Assembly (NCBI GenBank): GCA_963514095.1
Contig: OY741268.1
Location: 8,323,324-8,387,323, forward strand
Direction of reading: 5' to 3'
DNA from: Eutrigla gurnardus
Lineage: Eukaryota; Chordata; Actinopteri; Perciformes; Triglidae
Length of the DNA stretch: 64,000 bases
The position numbers and the translations under genes are program-made. Below the pieces are notes generated by a model. It had not been told where the DNA came from. It ran no database searches and worked only from the letters and a program-made list of their open reading frames with translations. Shown piece after piece: positions 23,621 to 38,159 of this stretch (positions within the stretch are counted from its first letter, which is position 1; the number at the start of each line of letters is the position of its first letter).

Positions 23621-25327
23621 CAGAGAGCTCCACTGATCTTCACTCTTCTAAATTAATTCTGACAAATCTCTCACATTTCTGCCTCGTCGGAGGATGAAAC
23701 GTTTCTTCTGAGGCTGAACGTTTCACTCTCATGTAAGAGAAGAGATGCAACAGTTTAGAAGAACTCTTCTGTAATATGCAGAAATGCTCTCATCTTAAAT
23801 AAATGTATGAACATACAAAAAACTTTTTAACCAAAGCTTAAAAAGTAAAACCCACTTTGTTGCAGCAGTGCTCCTGTCAGTGTTATATTATATTACCAGA
23901 ACAATGAATTATCCTTCTCAAGTCAGATTTGAACCCTTTGATGACTTTAGACTTGACTTAATGAGTAATAATAATAATAAAAAAGGATTTGCTGCTGGTC
24001 CCTTTACTTTGAACTCATAATCATAACTCAGATAACCTCCTTATGCCTCGAAGATTAAAAATGATTAGAAATAAATGTTGAAGCAGCCAATTAACTCTTT
24101 ACACATAGCAGGTGAAGGTCCCTCAGATTCAGTTTGAAAGAATCTAAAAATAGCATTTATTTTGGTAAATATGAGTTGGACTTGTTATTCATAAAACCGA
24201 ATCAGTAAACCAAGACTGTTTGAAGGCAGCACAAAGCCAGCTTCTACAGTGGGTTAAGAGATGCTGAATGATGTGATTAATGTACCTTCATTAACAGCAG
24301 ATTTTGCACACCAAAGACAGATTTCTGCCTTTTGGACTCAATAACTAGAAAATATTGTTTTATCTTCTATTCAACACTTGAGACACATTAGTTTAGTTGA
24401 TATTTGTAAACCAAAAGGATGCCATTTCCCTCTGAATAGCAAACATAAAAACATTTCACAAGTACCGTCAAAGTGTACTTAAGTACTTTACTTCAGTAAC
24501 TTTACTTTATCATAAAGTTTTGAATGTAGTTTAATTTGTAAAAAATGCTGCGGTAAAAAAAACATGGAAATCATCACCAGTACCTGGGGAGATGTTTAAC
24601 AGGAATATGGTGACGTTTAAATATTTGGTTAATTTTCATGGAATTTAAAAATATATACCTGTAGCACAGTGCATCTGCATATAATATAATTATTAAAAAT
24701 TGCTGCAGTAAAAAGAAAAGAAACAATACATGTCTACTACTTTGATATAAATGTACAGTACTTTATTATAAAGTACTTTGTTATAGGTGTACTTTTATAA
24801 CAATGTACAGTACTTTGTTGTAGATATGCTTGGTTATAAAGGTACTATGTTACCTCCCCTGATGGACTCTGAAGCTCGTGGTGCATTCACTGACTTCCTC
24901 CGGCCGTCAGAAACTAAGTGCAGCACATCTGAACAGCCTCCCATCTGTCTGATGATATTAATGTGTTGGATTCAGTCTGCTGCTGTTCAACATGCCACAC
25001 TGACCCACGACACCAAGAGCCTCATTTGGCTCCACCCGTCCCCCGCGGAGCTGAAACAGAAACCCAGCGCTCCCTCCAGATGCCTCCACAGACTGCCGAC
25101 AAGCTTCTGGTTTCCTGGTTTAACGTCGGAGTCGGTGGGCTGTTTGGATGAAACGCTCGCTTTGCCCTCTGGCTACCTGGACGGCTGTTTTAGTGAGCAG
25201 CTGTCCGGTTGGCTGGCTGGTTGTCAGGGGCGACGGCACCGTGGGTTGGGTTGGGGGGGTCCACAGTGGTGCCTCCGTTGCTGGGTGTCATCCAACTGTT
25301 AGTGACCTTGACTTGGACCCCACCCAG

Positions 25328-25330
25328 CTG

Positions 25331-25361
<31 letters not shown>

Positions 25362-25365
25362 AGGG
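25328..25365. repeat. (GA)n plus G run
   Basis: A GA tract runs straight into a run of about ten G, giving a short purine-only stretch. Confidence 0.9.
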
Positions 25366-26365
25366 CTGCTTTTCAAAATAAAAGAATATGGCAACACTTT
25401 ATTTTGCAGGTCTTTCCTAATACTTCCCTGAAAGTTTCCCGGAGAGAATTATGTCATTTGATGTCAGATAATGTACAGTTGAGTTTCAAAACAGTTTTTC
25501 CCCTTAAATAAAACTGAAGTTAGAAACCTTTTAGTTTTGTTGCTGCAACCTTTTGGAACAACAGACATTTTTAAATGAACCAGTTTGAACTGAGTGATTT
25601 CCTATTTCTATGTTTTAAAGCGTGTGCATGCATTATTTCTACTTGCCTAGTCAGAAGTTGCACATTGATCAGTTTGTTGCTTCTCTCTGAGGAGCAAAAA
25701 CACAGCATGTGCTGTTTGACCAACAGATACTTTACTGGAGTAAATGTACTGCAATTCAATGTTCCAAAAACATATAGTATGCAGTATAAAGAAAAAGTAT
25801 TATGATGTCTGTGATATATTCGACTTTTGGAATATTATTATTGACAATGCATATGTGTGCATATGATAAAAAAAAAATCTCCTTATGAAATCTTTATCTG
25901 AAAAAGTGTTTTTTTTCTTTAAAAACAACCTGCAGTAGTTTTAATCTGAGTTCTGTCACAGCGTCTGATTCATTCTCCTTTCAAGACGAGAACACAGACC
26001 TTTCTAAAAAATATTACTGCTGCTCTGGCAGATTTATTCATAAACAGAAATGACATGATGTATTGAAGATTCTTTGAGTGTAATCTTTGAATGTCTTTAT
26101 TTTTATTTCAAAAATATTTAAAATGTATTCCATTGTATTTTCTGTTTTTTTTTTTAGCTTTAATTAGTGAAAAAAGGACATATTTAATGTGTTCATGCAG
26201 AAATACGACCAACACCTTCTTGTCTGTGTCTTTTTATCGATGCTACATCAACATGAGGGCTGATGCTAACGTTAGCCGCGCTACATGTACAGTGTCTGCG
26301 GTGTCTGTGTTGTTTCAGCCAGACCACCATTAAAGTGGTAAAACCTCCACCGTGTAAGAGGTTGA

Positions 26366-26467
<102 letters not shown>

Positions 26468-28575
26468 TAGGAAGTCACCTGATCTCAAACTCTACCGCCG
26501 TGTACCTGTCTGTCTTCTCTCTTCCAACACAAACACACTGTTTCACGCTGAACTCGTGAAGTCGGGTTCAGGTTTGTCCGGCTCAGTCCGGGACGCTCAT
26601 GTTTTCATCAAGCAGGACGTTTATGGAAAAGAGTTTGAGTCAGTTCCATATTTGGATAAGTCTGCTGAAAAAAGAGTATGGGAGTATTTGTGTTTCCACA
26701 CTATAATTCTGTTTTCTAAAACATAAAAGTGATAGTTTCCAATAATATAATGTTTTTCATGGCGTTTGGAAAGAAACCATTCGACATCTCCAGTAACAAT
26801 TTTATGCCACAAGGAAGATGGAAAATAGTGTCGTCTTGACAAGACAAGTGGCCTGAAAAATGTGGAGAAATAAGAATAAATAAGAAATAAGAAGAAAAAT
26901 GTGAAGTGTATAGGAGCCCTGATTGGGTTCATGTAATAAAGAAGAGGACTGAAACATGCAGCATCTTTAAATCTGCTGGGAAGTATTCTCTTTCATGTTG
27001 AAGATCATAACATCTTTAGTTTCTTTAAAGAAATATGTTGCATCTGACAGTGAGACTGGTATAGAAGGAATGATTTAATCATCAGCTGTTGTCTTGAGGT
27101 GAATCTTTCTGTTTCCTGCTCTCTGGTTGCTGCCGTTGAACATCTTTCTTATCCTGCTAACAGGACCAAAGTGGTGTTTGTTTTGTTCTTCACTCGTTTA
27201 CATTCACTGCTTAAGTTGCTACTCCAATGAACATCAACTTGCTGCAGAAGGATAATCCATCACACTCAGCGTTGAATCATCTTTCTCTTGACAAATGAAA
27301 GCTAACTGAAGGTCTACTGACTCTCTCTTCACCCAGCTGTCGTCCTTTTACAAACACAGCCGTCCTCGTCATCATCATGTCGGATCTCTCGGCTGTTTTC
27401 TGGTGTCTCACTTCTCCCGCACCTCTTACTTCCGACACGATACTCCACTGTGTGAATTGTGTAATCAACACCAGGCGGATAAATGAGCTTTAAATGCTGC
27501 AGTATGAGCGCTGATCAGATGTGATGGGACGGACTGTCTCCTTCCTGTTCTCGTCATAATATCCAGATACAACTTCATCTGTCGGAGCGTCAGGTTTCTG
27601 ACGTTTATCTTGTAAACGTAAATATATTTTAACCGAGCAAGTCAATCTGAAACCTTTATACTAAAGTAACCTGATACGGCAGGAAGACCAAAACACGGAC
27701 AAGGAAGCCTACGTTGCTTCCTGGTCTGTTTGACCCTAAATGGACCATAATGTACTAAATGAACATCATGCTGGATTGAAGAAGACTTGGAACTAGAGAT
27801 CGAGACCATAAACTCATGTTTACAATGTTTACTGAGATAATACATGAAGAGAGAAGGAAGTAGGCTCATTTTCTTATAGACTTCCATGCAATCAGATCTC
27901 AGAGTTTAAGGCACTTCTGCATTGGCTTCACTCTTCAGACGTTGACGCCTGAGTGATATAAGACGGTGATGGTTTTTGGAAGTAGAGTTCCTTTAATGCT
28001 TTGTGACATGTGTTGCCATGGAGTCAGTGAGTTTTTTAGTTTCCAGTCTGCCTCTCAGACAAAGAAGGCACTAAGTGTTTTAAAGTAGCTTAATCTCCTC
28101 CATTGGGTGTGTGTTGGTGAGCAGCCAGACTACAGTCACTAACTTGTTGTTTTTAGAACACCTGTCCCTGTCACCCCCTCTCTCACCCGTCATTATCCTT
28201 TTACTTAGCTGATGGGAACAAAACCATATATATTTTAAAACCAGCATTTCATTTATATTTCATCCAATGCCACATTAAAAAGAAAACTCATCCTTCAGTA
28301 TGAATATTAACTCCGACAGCCAATCAGATGATTCCACCAACTCTTTAGCATCACAATCCTTTATTAACGCTGCGTTCGTCCTCGCCGTCTAATCCCTCCG
28401 CCCTCGTTGTCCTTGGAGTCGGCGGCTGTCCGTCACAGCGCCCGGCTGTGATTGGCCGGGTCGCAGTGGTGGGAGCCAATGACCTCAGAGGGGGTCAGGA
28501 GTGAGAAGGGTGGGGTGGGGGGGCGTCGGTAGCAACTCCATGTTGGCTCATTAGAGAGGCCTTGGACTGCGGCCA

Positions 28576-28840
<265 letters not shown>

Positions 28841-29717
28841 TCCTGTCACCTCAGGCTGTGTGTTGTTTCTGGGTGTGTTTGATGGGTGTTTTTAGAGGTC
28901 TTGTCACCTCTCTGTGTGTTCTGTCACACATGAGATGGACTCTATACACCACCCCCCAAACACCTACTGACACAATGCATTATGGGTACTGCGGGTTCAA
29001 GTTGTATAACCACTCAACTGCATCAAAACTGTCCAGTGTGTCGCAATAAGGAAGATAAAAGTCCCCCAAAATGTATATTTGTGCAGATAAAATACGTTAA
29101 TTCTATTATTTAAAATGTTGTTAATCACAATTCTTTTGCAAGATATGTTCTACTTTCAAGGGATTTGACTCTCAATACACACAGTGCCTCTTACACTGTA
29201 GGTAAATGGCTAAAACAATGTCAGACATAAACAACAGCCATTATGTTCAGTCAAGTAGGTTGAAAAGAATACACATATCTATACACAGGTTAAATATTTG
29301 CTAAATATTTGAGCAACAGTCAAAAACCACAATGCCTTTACAATAAAACTATGAAAGGAATACTTAAATAATGTGTTAAATATTATCTATTTTCTTTATC
29401 TAAGAGGTGTTCAGTTGTGTGCAGACGTTCATGCTATGAAATATAAAAACGTAAGAGTCCAGAAGATGTGGAGACTTTCCGTTAATGTGATGTCTACGGG
29501 GCATTTATATATGAAACTGTGAGATATTGTTTCTGGTGTTCCAGGGATCGACCTTTGAGTTCTCTACCTCTCACAGAGTATAATGCTGCACTCACACTGT
29601 TGTGTTGTGACATCAGTGTGAGTTCACAGCAAACTGTCTATTTCCTGGTTTCTCTGCAGCTCCACCGCTTTAATTAGGACACGACAGGACACTGATACTA
29701 GTCCACTAACCCAGGGA

Positions 29718-29719
<2 letters not shown>

Positions 29720-29811
<92 letters not shown>

Positions 29812-30112
29812 ATTGTGTGCATATTAATGGACATGGACACACACACACCCACACACACACTGTGATTTACTGCAGCGCTGCTTGTTTCTCTGCATTTTAG
29901 TGCCTGTTAAGAAATGCAGGATTTATTACTGTGACCGCTCTGATACACACTTAATCTCACACACACACACACACACACACATATATACACAACACGTGGG
30001 GGGGGGGGGGGGGGGTGTTTAGTGACCCATCATGCAAATGATGTAGCTCAGTAGCTACAGTAAAGCAGTTTAATGTTGCGAATGCACGTTTCGCTTCAGT
30101 AAATCAAACTGA

Positions 30113-30196
<84 letters not shown>
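29720..30196. repeat. CA-rich cluster with a G run
   Basis: CA tracts lie at 29720-29808, 29838-29859, 29960-29980 and 30116-30196. A run of about 18 G lies near 29998-30015. Unique sequence between them is short. Confidence 0.95.
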
Positions 30197-30197
<1 letters not shown>

Positions 30198-30575
30198 CAT
30201 TTAACAAAATGCTGTTTTACCATTTTCCTTCATCATGTGCGATTATTTGATTTATGGATATTTCCTCATCTCCATGCTGTGACCTCTGACCTCCTGACTG
30301 CTGATTGTGCCTAATCCTGAAGAGCGTTGATCAGTCTTAGCAGCAGTGATGTTCATAATGGTTTGTCCCTGTGTTGTTGCCTTAGAGAGCTTTTATCAGA
30401 CTTAGAATGCGGTTTATTGCAAAGTAGGTTTTCACATACGATGGATTTGTCTTGTCGTTGGGTGCAAATCAACAAACAAATTATGAGAAAATAAGAGTCA
30501 AGAAATCTAAATATAGAACAGAAAGAAATAAAAAGACTGAAGAAAAGAGGTAGGAGACAGCATGGGTCAAAATGG

Positions 30576-30821
30576 CCTCGTTTATATAGCGCTTTTCTCC
30601 AAAGCGCTTTACATTAATGACTGACATTCACCCATTCACTCACACATTCACACACCGACGGCGGAGTAAACCATGCAGGGCGACAGCCAGCTCGTCAAGA
30701 GCAATTAGGGTGAGGTGTCTTGCTCAGGGACACCAGGCACTCAGCTAGGAGGAGCCGGAGATCGAACCGGCAATCTTGCGGTTACCAGGCAACCTGCTCT
30801 ACCTCCTGAGCTAAACCCCCC
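30576..30821 (-). mobile_element. tRNA-derived SINE
   Basis: Reading leftwards from 30821, the head has an A-box stretch tagctcaggaggtagagc and a B box ggttcgatctcc. A body with tccctgagcaagacacc follows. The tail is aaagcgctttggagaaaagc and a tatataaa end at the left border. The tRNA-like fold is imperfect in the acceptor and T arms, so I call a SINE and not a tRNA gene. The tail type recurs at 6225-6362. Confidence 0.85.
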
Positions 30822-31098
30822 AAGTTTAAGGTGCTTAACAAACTGCGACCAGACGACATGGTGCAAAAACAAATCATGAAAAAACGAAAGAAATCACACA
30901 GAAAATTAAATAAAAACAAATATTTCAAGAAGTGGTCTAACCAAGGTAATAATATTACTCTGTGGAGGCCGACAGATATCTGAGACGTGTAGAGAATATC
31001 AGAAATATGTTTCCTGGCGAGTTAGATGAGCTAACTCCAAAACACCTACCGAGCAGCTTTACTCCCCAAAACAAGTTATTTTACATTTCAGCCAGTCA

Positions 31099-31099
<1 letters not shown>

Positions 31100-31171
<72 letters not shown>
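31100..31171. repeat. (TG)n microsatellite
   Basis: This pure tract of about 36 units borders the candidate element that begins near 31200. Confidence 0.97.
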
Positions 31172-31172
<1 letters not shown>

Positions 31173-31199
31173 ATGTGTGCGTGTGCATATAAATGTGCG

Positions 31200-31440
31200 C
31201 TGATGTTCCTCTCAGAGGTCGCTTTGTTTCCTCCGGTTTGCCGTTAATGGCTGAAATCCTGCCGAGGCAGCAGAACGCGGCGCTGACGGATCGCCGTAAC
31301 ACCGCCGTTATTACACGCTAATATTGCAATTAGATGGGTGGACAAGTTGCCCGAGCGGGGCAATAAATTGCCACAGAGTGTCAGTGCGTACGAGGAGGCC
31401 GAGCTCTAATTACCCAGAACACACCTCTTCACCCTCCCTT
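31200..31440. promoter_or_regulatory. Candidate conserved non-coding element G (intron 6)
   Basis: This unique block lies between two long dinucleotide tracts. It contains gccgttaatggctgaaatcc, gttattacacgctaatattg, gcaattagatgggtggac, gcaataaattgccacag and gagctctaattacccag. Several homeodomain ATTA words alternate with CpG-containing sequence. Confidence 0.42.
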
Positions 31441-31519
31441 CCCCCCCAGCTCCTCTGCTGTCTGACCATCACCCTCCTGCTTTAATGGCTGGGCCTTACA
31501 TGGAGGTCATGACTCCCAC

Positions 31520-31651
<132 letters not shown>

Positions 31652-34600
31652 CACTTGTTCCTCTAACACCATTTGCAGCTTTGATGTCATCTGTAGAGAG
31701 GTGAGTTTCGAGTGATGGAGAGCGACCTCTGACCCCCACCATCAGCCTCCTGCTTCACCTCCTGCAGGGACACTCCGGTCCAGTCAGATGTCGGAGAGGA
31801 CGAGTGTAACGTCTTACTTGTAACGTCTTTACAGATAGATGTCATTCAGTTTAGTACATGGAGATCAAACTGTACGATGGCTCCACCAGAGCAACCTGCA
31901 CAGCCTCATGGCAGTTTAAATTGAAATCTACTGATTCTTGTACATGGACAGGAATTTTCCTTTTTTTTTATTGTTGTTCAGCACGACTTTCATACTAATG
32001 TAGTTCAATTGGAAGTTTCATTCGTGCTTGAACCGTGGTTTCAGTCGGGGCGACGTTACGCTACAAACGCTTAGGCAACAAAACCACTGCGATGTAAATA
32101 AAACATTTAATGTCTGAATCATACTGTTCATCTTTGTTAGAATAGCTATTATTGAAGGAAAGAAGAACATTAATATAACAGAGCTCAGTGACTTACTGCA
32201 AGATTACATGTTAAAACTACATTTCCCATCGGCCCCGCTGTCTGCTCCCCCCTCCTTCTCTCTGAGAATAATACACACATTGAAAGGGATTTCCTCTGCC
32301 ATCTGAACCAAATTAAAGGAAATGTAAAGGGAAAGTCAAGGCCACTCAGTTTTTATATGATGTTTTTACTTTTATTTTTGAGAATGAATCATCGTTTGCA
32401 ACAATGAGCCTCTGCACAGCGTCTTTTTCTCACAGTTAAGATGCTTTATCTTGTTCCGGGAGCAGAAACAGCAGCGAGGAAGCTTTGATTTACCACACAG
32501 AGTTTTCTATTGTTCTCCTTCATGTCAACTCTTTATTCTTTCATTCCTACCCCGTTAGAAGTCTGCCTTTATTCATTTGCTCTTCATAGTTGAATGTTTT
32601 TCTTCCACCTGCTGATTTGTATAGAAGAGTTCACCAGCCACACTCCATCCTGATTCCTAATGATCGGCAGGACATGACTCAGAGGTTGTTTTTCTGACGC
32701 TGCATTCATGTGCATGTTTGATGTTAGTGTTGCATCATATATATAAGTGACGGCTCCATCTTAAGCAACAGAATGATAACTTCAGATGGATCATCGATTG
32801 GTCAAACATGTTGTGCTGCATGTTAATGCAACAGTTTATTAGAGGACAAAAACCTCTAATTGAACTCTTGATTGTTAGGAATTTACTGACCCTGCAGACA
32901 ATGGAGGGTTTGAGACGTTTCTGTGGATATATTGACTACATAAGGTCCCATGGTGGTCAACAGGAAGGGGCGGGACTTAGCCTTTCTATTGTCAGATGGC
33001 AGCGCCAAGCCAGTAATGATGGTTTGAAGAGATGCGTCCTGGGTGAGAATCACTTGTTGTGGTAGGGCCTCCGAGTGGTACCTTTAAGTCTCGTTTCAGT
33101 GTTGGACCCTATGGAGGGTTAACTCCATAGGGGGCTGGTTGGCGGTGGTGGTTATCTGCCCCCCGTGGACCCTTCCCAGCAATCGTAGTGTATTGATCGG
33201 GGCGAGCAAGGCCCATCGGAGCCGGCCAGATTAAGAGTATAGATTTACAATAAAAGCAGGACATTACTGGGCGGGCGAGGCTAAAATTGAAAGGAGAGAG
33301 AGAGATCGGGTGAAGAAGGATGGAGAGGAAGAGTCAGTCAGAGCTGGAGAGGAAAGGCCTGGAGTTTGCCGCAGGGGATTCTGGGTAATTTGAGTGGAGG
33401 ATCTGGGTGCAGGTCAACTGCTGCGACGTGATTTCTGGTTTATGTTGAAGGAAGCGGTTGTTACGACTTGTTAATGGGGTTTTATGGAACCGACATGGAT
33501 GGAAGACCTACAGGGCCAATGCATCATGGGTAAAGTGGGATCATGTTGTACTGACGGGTTTTACTTTGAAGGTCGATTGTGATAGAGAGATATATTTAAG
33601 ATTTTGTAGCAATATTGAACGTCCCCAATCAATTTTTACTATTTCGAGGCAACAAACAGGCTCCATTTGTTGAAACGGTCAATAAACAAAATGAGTGTTT
33701 TGTAATGACGTATTTGAACAGATGACGCTGCTTCTGGTCACTGTTAAACCTCCGAGACACAAGCACGCCTCGGCAAAATATTCAACATATTTTCAAGTCA
33801 AAGACAAAATGATCAAACGTAGTACTGTTACTAGCCTTTTCACAAGCTTTTAAAATATCCTAATCTTCCTTTGTGGGTGAGTTTACGTAATACAGATGGT
33901 TTTAAATGGGTTTAGATATATGTAGCTGTTTACCAGGCAGGTAAGGTAGACTTGAATGGAAGATGCACAGGTGCATTATGGGAGATATAGCATCCCATTT
34001 ATTGTACTAATAAGTAAGTATTTAAAAAGTATTTAAAAGTGATACAATACTTATTTTGTGTAATAAGAAGGTTTTTGATTGAAAAACAAGTATGGGATAG
34101 AGAAGTTTATGTGTAATAATTATTAATATAATGACCTTTATTTATATAGCAAAGCTATTTAGAACATTAGAAGAAGAGGTCCTCCCAGTCCTCCCAGTAT
34201 ACTGTAATGCAGGAGGCTACCTCTGGTGTGGGACGTCAGTGTGTCCAGCGTGGATTTGGGCAGACTTTGTGTGTTTGTGTTTGACGATGGTGTAAAATAT
34301 AGATGGCGGCAGGACGCGGCGGCAGGTGGTGGCCTGATGTTCTCGCTGAATTATTCACACAAGCACCCGAGGACACACACCTAGTTTACCTTTAATGTTT
34401 GAGTCATTTCATTTCTTATCTGTTCTCCTTCACATTAGAGTCATCCCTTCTTGTTCATGGCTTTCATTACAACCCTTCACGTGTTCCCCTCGGAGCACGA
34501 CAAGATTATTTTTGCAGCATTTCAGAAGTTGACTTTGAATTTGTACAGAAACGGAGCGAGGTGAGAGGTTAAGCATCGGCCCCGTTTTTAGAGTCGTGTT

Positions 34601-34799
34601 TACTTTCTGGGACCAAGAAGAGAAACGAGAATAGCTCGGAGGAATGACGAGCGCTGGCTGTGTCTGTGTGTTTGACCTCAACGTTCCTCTCTAGAAAAAC
34701 GACAGCATCAGTTGTTTGTTTATGTTCAACTGAGGAGGAGGAGGAAGAAGGAGGAGGACGATATCTTCTCCTCTGTCTGTCCAGCTTTTATTTAGATTC

Positions 34800-35000
34800 T
34801 CCAAAGTGTTTGTGGTGGTTTTGGTGGTTTGGTGGGTTAATAACCCTCCCGGTGTCTGGGTGCCTCCATTAGGCCCCGGTGGAGACGGCTGGGCCTGCGG
34901 GGGCCCTCGGGGCTCGCTCAGGTTTGATGTGATCCATGGAGAAATGTTCATTGGCCCGCGGGTGCCCACAGGAGAGGAGGTGTTTGTATGCAGGCAGGAT
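34800..35000. promoter_or_regulatory. Candidate conserved non-coding element H (intron 6)
   Basis: This unique block contains gtgggttaataaccctccc, ctccattaggccccgg, tttgatgtgatccatgg and aatgttcattggcccg. The call rests on composition only and is weak. Confidence 0.25.
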
Positions 35001-36704
35001 GGATGATGGAGGAGAGCTCACCTGGTGGACTGAAGGGTCCATGACCTGATCCCTCAAATCCAGATTCACACACAGGAGACCGGAAATCAGAAACAGATTT
35101 ATTTGGCCGGGTATGCAAACCCATACAAGATGACTCCATTTATTTCATCTCTCACAATATTCTTAAGAGAAATAGAAGTAAAAGCAAATAAGAGAATATG
35201 AAATGTGAATGTACAAGTCAAGTATAGTCAAGTAACTTGTAAACAAAACAAATAAATAGCTAATGGGTATATTATACATGTTAGGTTTAGCCAACACAAG
35301 TTAGTTAGGTTTAGGAAAACCATCATGGTTGGGTTTAGAATAATAACCTACAGTTTAATTAAATCTACACAAGTGAATGTTAGTTTCACTTTGAGACATG
35401 TGGTGTTTAACACCGGTCTGGTGGTTGAAAGTCCGACATCACTAGCTCTGGACGTTGCATAGTCACATGGATGCATTTAATCTGCGTGTCCACCATGAAC
35501 AAATGAATACTTAACTAATTAACTTTCAATAGAAATTCAGTTTACTGAGAAATGAAATGGAGAAAGCTTTTCATATCTGCGATGCTGCCTATTTTTGCTG
35601 CATTTTCAGAAATTAAAACCGATTTAACAAAAAGAAAACTCACATTCGAGAAAAGATTAATTTTGAGGATCCACTCCATAGATTTACGTCCAACCTTGGA
35701 TATGAACCAGCCTTCATCAGCTGGTCAATGTGATTACATCTGGAGCATAAACGCAACTAAAACAGAAAGTACGGACGTGGTAGAAGCCCTGAAGGCAGCA
35801 CCGTCTGTGGTCTTGGTTCGGAGTCTCAGGTCTTGGTTCAGGTGGGAGCAGAACTGAGCCCGCCCCATCAGCCAGCAGTCAGCTACTTCCTGTTGACTCT
35901 TAATTGGATTGAGGAATTACATCCCCACCTGCAGGTTCGTTAGCTGCCTCGGTGTCAGCATCCAGCTGTGCTCAGCTGGAAACACCCTCCCCCATATATG
36001 CCCCCAACCCCGACCCAGGGTGGGGTGCTCACTGGGGGGTGATGGGAACTTTGGGAGTCCCCTTCCCCCCACCCTGCACCTTCTCCCCTCTCCCTCCCCT
36101 CTCCAAATCCCCCTCCCAGCATGCACCTCACCCCCTCAAGGCAAATCACCTTGTTAATCTCAGCACACACACAAACATCAGTCCTCCCACCACCAGCAGC
36201 TAGTTATTACTTAATATCATCACACCTATTCTGTCTTTTTACCCCTGAAACCGTTTTTTAATCCTGTTTACGCTGATATAAAATGTCGTAGATTTCTCCT
36301 CTAAACGTTAGTAGCATCACATCCACTTCAGGTAACATGAGAGATAAAGTAAACAACACGTTAGATCGGAATTATGAAATTACAATAAAATAAAAACATG
36401 AGATTGGATCGCGTGAAGAACTGGCGCTAGAGGGAAAGGTAGAGCGCCATCTTTTGAAGCTTTGGAGGTTGCATTGGAGTGAGAACGTATTGACACAGCA
36501 CACCATTACAACATGCAAAATATACAAGAGACAATAGTGCAAATGGGCAATGTACATGTAAATAATACTAGACATATCTCCATCATCTGTATTAATGCTT
36601 GTTGTTCCTCAGACAGTTTGAAACTCTCGTGTTTTGATCAGGTCTCATTTTAATATTTTTGACATCCCAACTGAGATCATTAAAGTCCTGCTGTTTCAGT
36701 TTGA

Positions 36705-36818
36705 GGGTTCAAATCCCGGTTTGGGTTCCTTCTGTGTTGAGTTTGTTTGTTCTCATGTTAGCGTGGGTTCTCTCCGGGTTCTCCATGTTTACGTGAATTG
36801 ATGACTCTAAATTGCCTG

Positions 36819-36902
<84 letters not shown>

Positions 36903-37023
36903 AGCCCTGAGATAACTGGCGACCTGTACAGGTGAACCCTGCTTTAGCCCAAATGTCTGCTGGGATCGGCTCCGGCCCTCCACGACCCTTAACAGGATAA
37001 GCAGTGATCTATAATGGATGGAT
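36705..37023 (+). mobile_element. Interspersed fish repeat interrupted by an expanded TG tract
   Basis: The element begins with a B-box-like gggttcaaatcccgg, continues with gcgtgggttctctccgg and gatgactctaaattgcc, and ends gggatcggctccggcc with a final atggatggatg, a typical 3' end of a very common teleost repeat. A (TG)n tract at 36822-36901 sits at the place where the family normally has a short gtgtgtg stretch. A - strand copy is at 38648-38860. Confidence 0.7.
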
Positions 37024-37395
37024 GTTTCAGTTTGAAGATCTCATGAAACAACTGCTCCCATTTAAATGCGTTTTATTCACCAGCGCATGCTTTAAAACGA
37101 ATAATGGAGGCTGTTAGAAGAAAGGAATGGTGGCAAACATTTCTGCCCGGGGGGCCCCAGAGCGGGTGGCCCCGGCCCTGACTGAGGTAGCCGAGATAAA
37201 AAAAGGTGAAACGATGGTGGAAACGTCAGGTGTGAGTTTATTCAGCGTGCTGTTGGTCGGTTTCAGTATTCAGGATGTCGACACTCTCTTTCTCTTTCGT
37301 AGCTTTGCTCAGTCTCAAGCTCGCTCGCCCTTCTTCCTCCTGTTAATCACTCGAGTGTTTTCCCAATTAAGAATGCACTGATAACCTTCCAACAT

Positions 37396-37573
37396 GCACA
37401 CACACACACACACACACACGCGTACACACACGCAGACACGCACACACAGACACACACAGTGGTTTAATCAGGAATATGAGTGCGGTGTGGCTAATTAAGG
37501 ACGACCATCCGTGGGCTCCTGCCTCGCCAGCAGATGTGGGGGAGGGGAGTTTGTGTGTGTGTGTGTGTGTGTG
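37396..37573. repeat. Short CA and TG tracts
   Basis: A CA tract at 37396-37460, broken by gcgt, gcag and gaca variants, is followed by a TG tract at 37548-37573. Between them, ggtttaatcaggaatatgag and gtggctaattaaggacg look like unique, possibly regulatory sequence. Confidence 0.85.
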
Positions 37574-37870
37574 TTAATGTGTTAGCAGACTTTTGTTTGG
37601 CTCTCCTGCTACTTTCTGTCAGAGGACGGGATGATCACTGGTGATTGGTTAGCAGTCACAAATGGTTATGGCGATGTGCCGCCATGTTGGAAGCTGATTG
37701 TCTGATTCTTTTGGTTGTTTTTGATAATATTGATCTTGATATTTTCACTCAGCTTCACTTGGTACAATTAGATTTGTCCTTCTTTTTTTCTTTTTTTACC
37801 AATTTAAGTGAATTAAACCTGAGGACTTAAAACAGAATGTACAGTTTAATTATTGCTTTAAGGACAAGAA

Positions 37871-37872
<2 letters not shown>

Positions 37873-37929
<57 letters not shown>

Positions 37930-38124
37930 CTGTGCGTGTTTGTGTCTGCAGTGTGAAGAATGAAATGTGAGGCGGGCGAGTCCAGACAAAACGACAGCAG
38001 GAAGAGCGATGGAGAGACGGGTGAGGGAGGGAGTAGTGTTAGGTGTGGATGGACAGGTGGGGGGGGGGTATGTAGGGAGGGTGTGTTTGATGGAGGGGTG
38101 AGAATGAGACAGTTGGGGGGGAGG
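37873..38124. repeat. Local duplication, copy 1, led by a TG tract
   Basis: A (TG)n tract (37873-37927) is followed by a stretch starting cagtgtgaagaatgaaatg and ending in gagacagttgggggg. Nearly the same series of words, in the same order, follows another TG tract at 38885-39090. The two copies are about 970 bp apart in direct orientation. Confidence 0.85.
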
Positions 38125-38159
38125 AGGAGGACAGAGAAGAGGGCAGATTAAGAGGGTAT

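Noticed and set aside
24787..25302. 171-codon open frame
   Set aside because: No domain, no plausible splice or promoter context, composition like surrounding intron.
30757..30821. tRNA gene on the - strand
   Set aside because: A and B boxes are good, but acceptor and T arms do not fold properly, and the sequence continues into a typical SINE body and tail.
33060..33260. Possible conserved element or repeat with a gccggccagattaagag stretch
   Set aside because: Some structured words are present, but it lies beside GA-rich sequence and I could not decide between unique and repeat; support is too weak to list.
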